Assembly: GCA_905201055.1 (NCBI GenBank)
Contig: CAJKMT010000039.1
Coordinates: forward strand, 1-16,938
Direction of reading: 5' to 3'
Origin: an uncultured Sutterella sp.
GTDB taxonomy: Bacteria > Pseudomonadota > Gammaproteobacteria > Burkholderiales > Burkholderiaceae_F
DNA: 16,938 bases
The stretch's first letter is position 1. Each line of letters starts with the position of its first letter. Positions 13,153-16,938 of this stretch are shown here, piece by piece. Below the pieces are notes generated by a model that made no database searches, had not been told where the DNA came from, and saw nothing but the letters and a program-made list of their open reading frames with translations. A program made the translations under genes and the position numbers.

Positions 13153-15204
13153 ATGAGTCAATACCCGGTTGAGAATATCCGTACTGTAGCGTTGGTGGGC
13201 CACGGCTCCACCGGTAAAACAACGCTGATGGAAGCTTTGCTCTATCGCAACGGTGTCATTAAAGAAGTCGGCACCGTTGAAAAAGGCAATACAGTGGGTG
13301 ACTTCGACCCCATGGAAAAAGAAGTCGGGCACTCGCTGCGTACGACTGTGGCTCACCTGAATGCTCAAAAAGACGACGGTACTCCGGTTCGCATTTTCTT
13401 GCTTGACACCCCCGGGTATCCGGATTGTGTCGGTCAGGCCTTGGGTGCATTGGACGCAGTGAAGACCGTCTGCGTCGTCGTCGATGCCACCAAGGGTGTT
13501 GAATTGATGACGCGCCGCATGATGCAGTGGGCTAAAGAAAGAAATCTTTGCCGCATGATTGTTGTTAACAAATTCGACCAACCGGGCGTTGATCTTGAAA
13601 AACTTCTGATTGAATTGCGTGAGGCGTTCGGCAATGAAGTGCTGCCGCTTAACCTCCCCAATAAGGACTGCACCCACGTCATCGACTGCTTTGACAACGA
13701 CAAGGGCGAAGCTCGGTTTGCCTCTGTAGAACGCGTGCACCAAGCCTTTATTGAACGCGTTGTTGAAATGGACGACGAAACCATGGAACGTTACCTGGAA
13801 GAAGGTGCCGTCGATCCGAAGAGCCTGCACGCTCCGTTGACCAAAGCTTTGCGTCTTGGTCATATCATTCCGGTTTGCTACACCTCGGCAAAGAATTTGA
13901 TCGGTATGCGTGACTTAATCAAAGTGTTTGTCCGTCACTTGCCGAATCCGACAGAAGCCAACGCTCCGCTCTTTTTCAAAGCTGACGGCTCCGAATACAT
14001 GACATTCCCTGACGCCAACCGCCCTGTGCTTGCCCACGTCTTTAAAGTTGTCAACGACCCGTACATCGGTAAGATCGGTCTGTTCCGTCTGCACCAAGGC
14101 CGCATCACCAAGGACTCCACGCTCTACGTTGATGACGGCAAGAAGGCTTTCAAGATTGCCCGTCCGATCATGCTCCAGGGCAAAGAAGGTCTGGAAGTCG
14201 ATGAAATGAACCCGGGGTACATCGGTGCCGTGGCTAAGGTTGATGACATCGTTTACGGCAGCATTCTTCATGACAGTGCCATTGAAGGCGGCATTTACAT
14301 GAAGAAACTTAACTTCCCCAAACCGATGTTTGGTTTGGCTGTCAGCCCTGCCAAGCGTGGGGACGAAAGCCGTATGTCTGAAGTGCTTGAAAAAATGGTC
14401 AGCGAAGACCCGACATTGGTTGTCGAGCACGACGTGGTCATGAATGAAACCGTGCTCAGAGGTTTGAGCGAACAGCATCTGCGCCTGGTCGTCAAGCGCA
14501 TGTCGACTCAGTTTAAACTCGACATTCAAACCCGCACACCTCGTGTACCTTATCGTGAAACCATCGCTGCTCCGGCAGAAGGTCACGCCCGCCATAAGAA
14601 GCAAACGGGCGGCGCCGGTCAATTCGGTGAAGTCTTCCTGCGCGTCGAACCCCTGCCTCGTGGTGCAGGCTTCAAGTTTGTTGACCAAGTCAAGGGCGGC
14701 GCCATTCCGTATAACCTCATTCCCGCCGTGGAAAAAGGCGTACGGGAAGTCTTGGATTCCGGTTTCATTGCTGGCTATCCCATTCACGATATCCGCGTAA
14801 CGGTGTATGACGGCAAATATCACCCGGTTGACAGTAAGGAAGTGGCTTTCGTTGCCGCCGGCCGTAAAGCAATGCTGGATGCCTTGGCTAAGGCCAAACC
14901 CACACTGCTTGAACCGATCGTGCGCATCGAAATCGAAGCCCCTGATGCTTTCATGGGGGATATCACGGGTGACCTTGCCAGCCGCCGCGGACAAGTCAGC
15001 GGTACAGAAAATCTCACGGGCGGCATGATGCTCATCACCGGCAGAGTGCCCTTAACAGGACTGGATGGTTATGCCAACCGCCTCAACGCCCTGACACAAG
15101 GTGCCGGTTCCTACTCTGTTGAACTGTTGGCTTACGAACCAGTTCCGGCTGCTGTTCAAGCTGATTTGGCCAGCAAGTATCAGCGCAAGGATGAAGACGA
15201 TTAA
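13153..15204 (+). CDS. Elongation factor G-like GTPase (FusA2/EF-G2-type paralogue)
   Basis: It has the EF-G domain order over 683 residues, starting at the ATG at 13153 with AGGGGG 6 nt upstream; a longer frame begins at 13111 but lacks this site. GTP motifs are G1 GHGSTGKT (16-23), G3 DTPGYPD (85-91) and G4 NKFD (139-142). The switch I motif of canonical EF-G (RGITI) is replaced by GHSLRTTV, and the catalytic His of DTPGH is Tyr89. Domain III and IV signatures such as QTGGAGQFGEVFLRVEP, IPAVEKGVREVLDSG and EAPDAFMGDITGDL are intact, so it probably binds the ribosome. Proteins with this pattern form the EF-G-like/FusA2 group, distinct from housekeeping FusA, which should lie elsewhere with the ribosomal genes. 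Its job is not known. A single-gene unit with its own terminator. Confidence 0.9.
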   Translation: MSQYPVENIRTVALVGHGSTGKTTLMEALLYRNGVIKEVGTVEKGNTVGDFDPMEKEVGHSLRTTVAHLNAQKDDGTPVRIFLLDTPGYPDCVGQALGALDAVKTVCVVVDATKGVELMTRRMMQWAKERNLCRMIVVNKFDQPGVDLEKLLIELREAFGNEVLPLNLPNKDCTHVIDCFDNDKGEARFASVERVHQAFIERVVEMDDETMERYLEEGAVDPKSLHAPLTKALRLGHIIPVCYTSAKNLIGMRDLIKVFVRHLPNPTEANAPLFFKADGSEYMTFPDANRPVLAHVFKVVNDPYIGKIGLFRLHQGRITKDSTLYVDDGKKAFKIARPIMLQGKEGLEVDEMNPGYIGAVAKVDDIVYGSILHDSAIEGGIYMKKLNFPKPMFGLAVSPAKRGDESRMSEVLEKMVSEDPTLVVEHDVVMNETVLRGLSEQHLRLVVKRMSTQFKLDIQTRTPRVPYRETIAAPAEGHARHKKQTGGAGQFGEVFLRVEPLPRGAGFKFVDQVKGGAIPYNLIPAVEKGVREVLDSGFIAGYPIHDIRVTVYDGKYHPVDSKEVAFVAAGRKAMLDALAKAKPTLLEPIVRIEIEAPDAFMGDITGDLASRRGQVSGTENLTGGMMLITGRVPLTGLDGYANRLNALTQGAGSYSVELLAYEPVPAAVQADLASKYQRKDEDD

Positions 15205-15220
15205 TTCCGTTCTCTAAATA

Positions 15221-15263
15221 AAACAGTCGGTCAGGCACTGAGTTTGTTTGACCGGCTGTTTTT
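15221..15263 (+). terminator. Intrinsic terminator of the EF-G-like gene
   Basis: AAACAGTCGGTCA (15221-15233) pairs with TGACCGGCTGTTT (15249-15261) over 13 bp with one G-U pair around a 15-nt loop, ending in a five-T run. It lies 17 nt after the stop codon. Confidence 0.88.
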
Positions 15264-15319
15264 GCACAAAGCTAACAAATCACTAGGCTTTCATATTAGA
15301 ATACTTCGGTTGATTATTT

Positions 15320-15333
15320 GGGAAATCATTCCC
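15320..15333. promoter_or_regulatory. Small inverted repeat before aspS
   Basis: GGGAA-ATCA-TTCCC is a perfect 5-bp inverted repeat 20 nt before the aspS start codon. No good promoter boxes were found in the 15264-15353 gap. It might be a chance match. Confidence 0.18.
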
Positions 15334-15353
15334 TTCATATATTGGGAGCATTT

Positions 15354-16938
15354 ATGCGTACCGAATATACCGGTCTCATTAACGAAAAGTTCATCGGCCA
15401 AACGGTGACCCTTTATGGCTGGGCTCATCGTCGCCGTGACCACGGCGGTGTCATTTTCATCGACTTGCGCGACCGTGAAGGTTTGTTGCAAATCGTCTGC
15501 GACCCCGACACCCCCGAAGTTTTTAAAACGGCCGATGCCGTTCGTAACGAATACTGCTTGAAGGTGGTGGGTCTTGTCCGTGCCCGTCCTGAAGGCACTC
15601 ACAACCCCGATCTGATCTCCGGCGGCGTTGAAGTGCTTTGCAAAGAATTGACCATCCTCAACAAGTCTGAAACGCCTCCGTTCCATTTGGATGACGAAAA
15701 CCTGTCCGAAACGACGCGCTTGACGTACCGCGTTTTGGACCTGCGCCGTCTTCAAATGCAACGCAACCTGAAACTGCGCTACAAGGTGGCTTTGGCTATC
15801 CGCAATCACTTGGATAAGCAAGGCTTTATCGACATTGAAACGCCGATGCTTACCCGCAGCACCCCGGAAGGCGCCCGTGACTATCTGGTGCCCAGTCGTG
15901 TGCACGACGGTCACTTCTACGCTCTGCCGCAATCGCCGCAATTGTTTAAGCAATTGCTGATGGTGGCCGGCTTTGACCGCTATTACCAAATTGTTAAGTG
16001 CTTCCGTGACGAAGACCTCCGTGCCGACCGTCAACCGGAATTCACCCAGGTGGATATTGAAACGTCGTTCCTCACGCAGCAGGAAATTCGCGACATCATG
16101 GAAAACATGATCCGTGACGTTTTCAAAGAAACCATCAACGTCGACTTGCCCGATCCGTACCCGGTGATGAGCTGGCATGAAGCCATGACTCGCTTCGGCT
16201 CTGACAAGCCCGACCTTCGCATTAAGGGTATCGAACTTCGTGAAATCACCGAACAGGCAAAGACCTCTGAATTTAAAGTCTTCCGCTCGGCCACTGAATT
16301 GCCCGACGGCAAGGTTGTTGCCATGAACGTGCCGCACGCTGCCAGCATGCCGCGTTCTGAAATCGATGCCTACACCGAATTTGTCAAGATCTATGGTGCC
16401 AAGGGTCTCGCCTACATCAAGGTTAACGAAAAGGAAAAGGGGCGCGAAGGCTTGCAAAGCCCGATCGTCAAGAACCTCTCTGACGAACTGATCGCCCACA
16501 TTCTTGAAGTGACCGGCGCACAAAACGGCGACGTGATCTTCTTCGGTGCCGACCGTGCCAAGATCGTGTACGACTCCTTGGGTGCTTTGCGCCTGAAGAT
16601 CGGTCACAGCGATTTCGGTAAGGCTAACGGTCTTTACGAAGAAGGCTGGAAAGCCTTGTGGGTGGTTGATTTCCCGATGTTTGAATATGACGACGAAGAA
16701 CATCGTTGGGTTGCCTGCCACCACCCGTTCACAATGCCGCATCCCGATCACATTGACATGTTGAGCACCGATCCCGGCAAGTGCCTGGCTCAAGCTTACG
16801 ACATGGTCCTCAACGGTTGGGAAATCGGTGGTGGTTCCATCCGTATCCACCGCGCTGACATTCAAAGCAAGGTCTTTAACGCTTTGAATATCGGTCCTGA
16901 AGAAGCCCGCGCCAAGTTCGGCTTCCTGCTTGACAACT
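15354..16938 (+). CDS. aspS: Aspartyl-tRNA synthetase, cut by the right window edge
   Basis: AspRS charges tRNA-Asp with aspartate. From the ATG at 15354, with GGGAG 8 nt upstream, 528 codons and one base are present of about 600. They include the anticodon-binding OB fold (to about 105), class II motif 2 with CFRDEDLRADRQPEFTQVD, and the bacterial insert with FVKIYGAKGLAYIKVNE; the C-terminal motif 3 lies past the edge. At residue 30 His (RRRDHGG) and at 81 Gly (ARPEGT) replace the Leu and Lys found in E. coli. His and Gly at these places are the marks of non-discriminating AspRS, which also makes Asp-tRNA-Asn for GatCAB. No break in the frame is seen. Confidence 0.97.
   Translation, partial: MRTEYTGLINEKFIGQTVTLYGWAHRRRDHGGVIFIDLRDREGLLQIVCDPDTPEVFKTADAVRNEYCLKVVGLVRARPEGTHNPDLISGGVEVLCKELTILNKSETPPFHLDDENLSETTRLTYRVLDLRRLQMQRNLKLRYKVALAIRNHLDKQGFIDIETPMLTRSTPEGARDYLVPSRVHDGHFYALPQSPQLFKQLLMVAGFDRYYQIVKCFRDEDLRADRQPEFTQVDIETSFLTQQEIRDIMENMIRDVFKETINVDLPDPYPVMSWHEAMTRFGSDKPDLRIKGIELREITEQAKTSEFKVFRSATELPDGKVVAMNVPHAASMPRSEIDAYTEFVKIYGAKGLAYIKVNEKEKGREGLQSPIVKNLSDELIAHILEVTGAQNGDVIFFGADRAKIVYDSLGALRLKIGHSDFGKANGLYEEGWKALWVVDFPMFEYDDEEHRWVACHHPFTMPHPDHIDMLSTDPGKCLAQAYDMVLNGWEIGGGSIRIHRADIQSKVFNALNIGPEEARAKFGFLLDN

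Noticed and set aside
13915..14994. 359-codon open frame on the minus strand
   Set aside because: It is antisense to the EF-G-like gene and has no recognisable domain or ribosome site.
15291..16865. 524-codon open frame on the minus strand
   Set aside because: It is fully antisense to aspS, which is unmistakable; such long opposite frames arise from the strong codon bias of the gene.
1..16938. CRISPR array, tRNA, rRNA, insertion sequence or prophage
   Set aside because: No regularly spaced repeats, tRNA-like folds, transposase or phage genes were seen on reading both strands.

Overview
The window is a bacterial chromosomal segment with housekeeping genes at both ends (uvrA, ssb, an EF-G paralogue, aspS) and accessory operons between them. 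The UvrA and AspRS sequences, the intact GVxxRRRDHGG-type AspRS and the split MacB-like efflux operon with a NodT-type lipoprotein all point to a proteobacterium. The moderate GC and protein style look most like Burkholderiales, possibly Sutterellaceae; that placement is an impression, not a computed result.

Layout. 1-1411 (-): the first 470 codons of uvrA, cut by the window edge, with a good sigma70 promoter and a perfect 12-bp palindrome over the expected start of transcription. 1549-2826 (-): a lactate-racemase (LarA) family gene with its own terminator. 3151-3648 (+): ssb with terminator. 3796-4503 (+): a RibD C-terminal/dihydrofolate-reductase-like protein. 4504-4817: a leader region holding several hairpins, a 31-codon leader ORF whose stop codon lies in the loop of a strong intrinsic terminator, and U-tracts. 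It looks like a pyrBI/pyrE-type, translation-coupled attenuator. 4818-5835 (+): a cytosine-deaminase-like amidohydrolase interrupted by a one-base frameshift near its 3' end. 5854-6525 (+): an orotate-phosphoribosyltransferase-like gene, then a strong terminator.

12101-6575 (-): a tight five-gene operon in the order outer-membrane factor lipoprotein, membrane fusion protein, MacB-type ATPase, MacB-type permease, and an NMT1/THI5-like periplasmic solute-binding protein. Genes overlap or are 2-11 nt apart. The first four form a tripartite efflux pump; the solute-binding protein is an unusual fifth member. 12299-12982 (+): a divergent OmpR-type regulator with a degenerate receiver domain and no kinase gene in the window. 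13153-15204 (+): an EF-G-like GTPase with Tyr replacing the catalytic His of DTPGH. 15354-16938 (+): aspS, cut by the right edge, carrying residues typical of non-discriminating AspRS.

The most interesting signals are the attenuator-like leader before the amidohydrolase/PRTase pair, the efflux pump with a solute-binding protein and an atypical orphan regulator, and the divergent enzyme residues in the pyrimidine-like pair.
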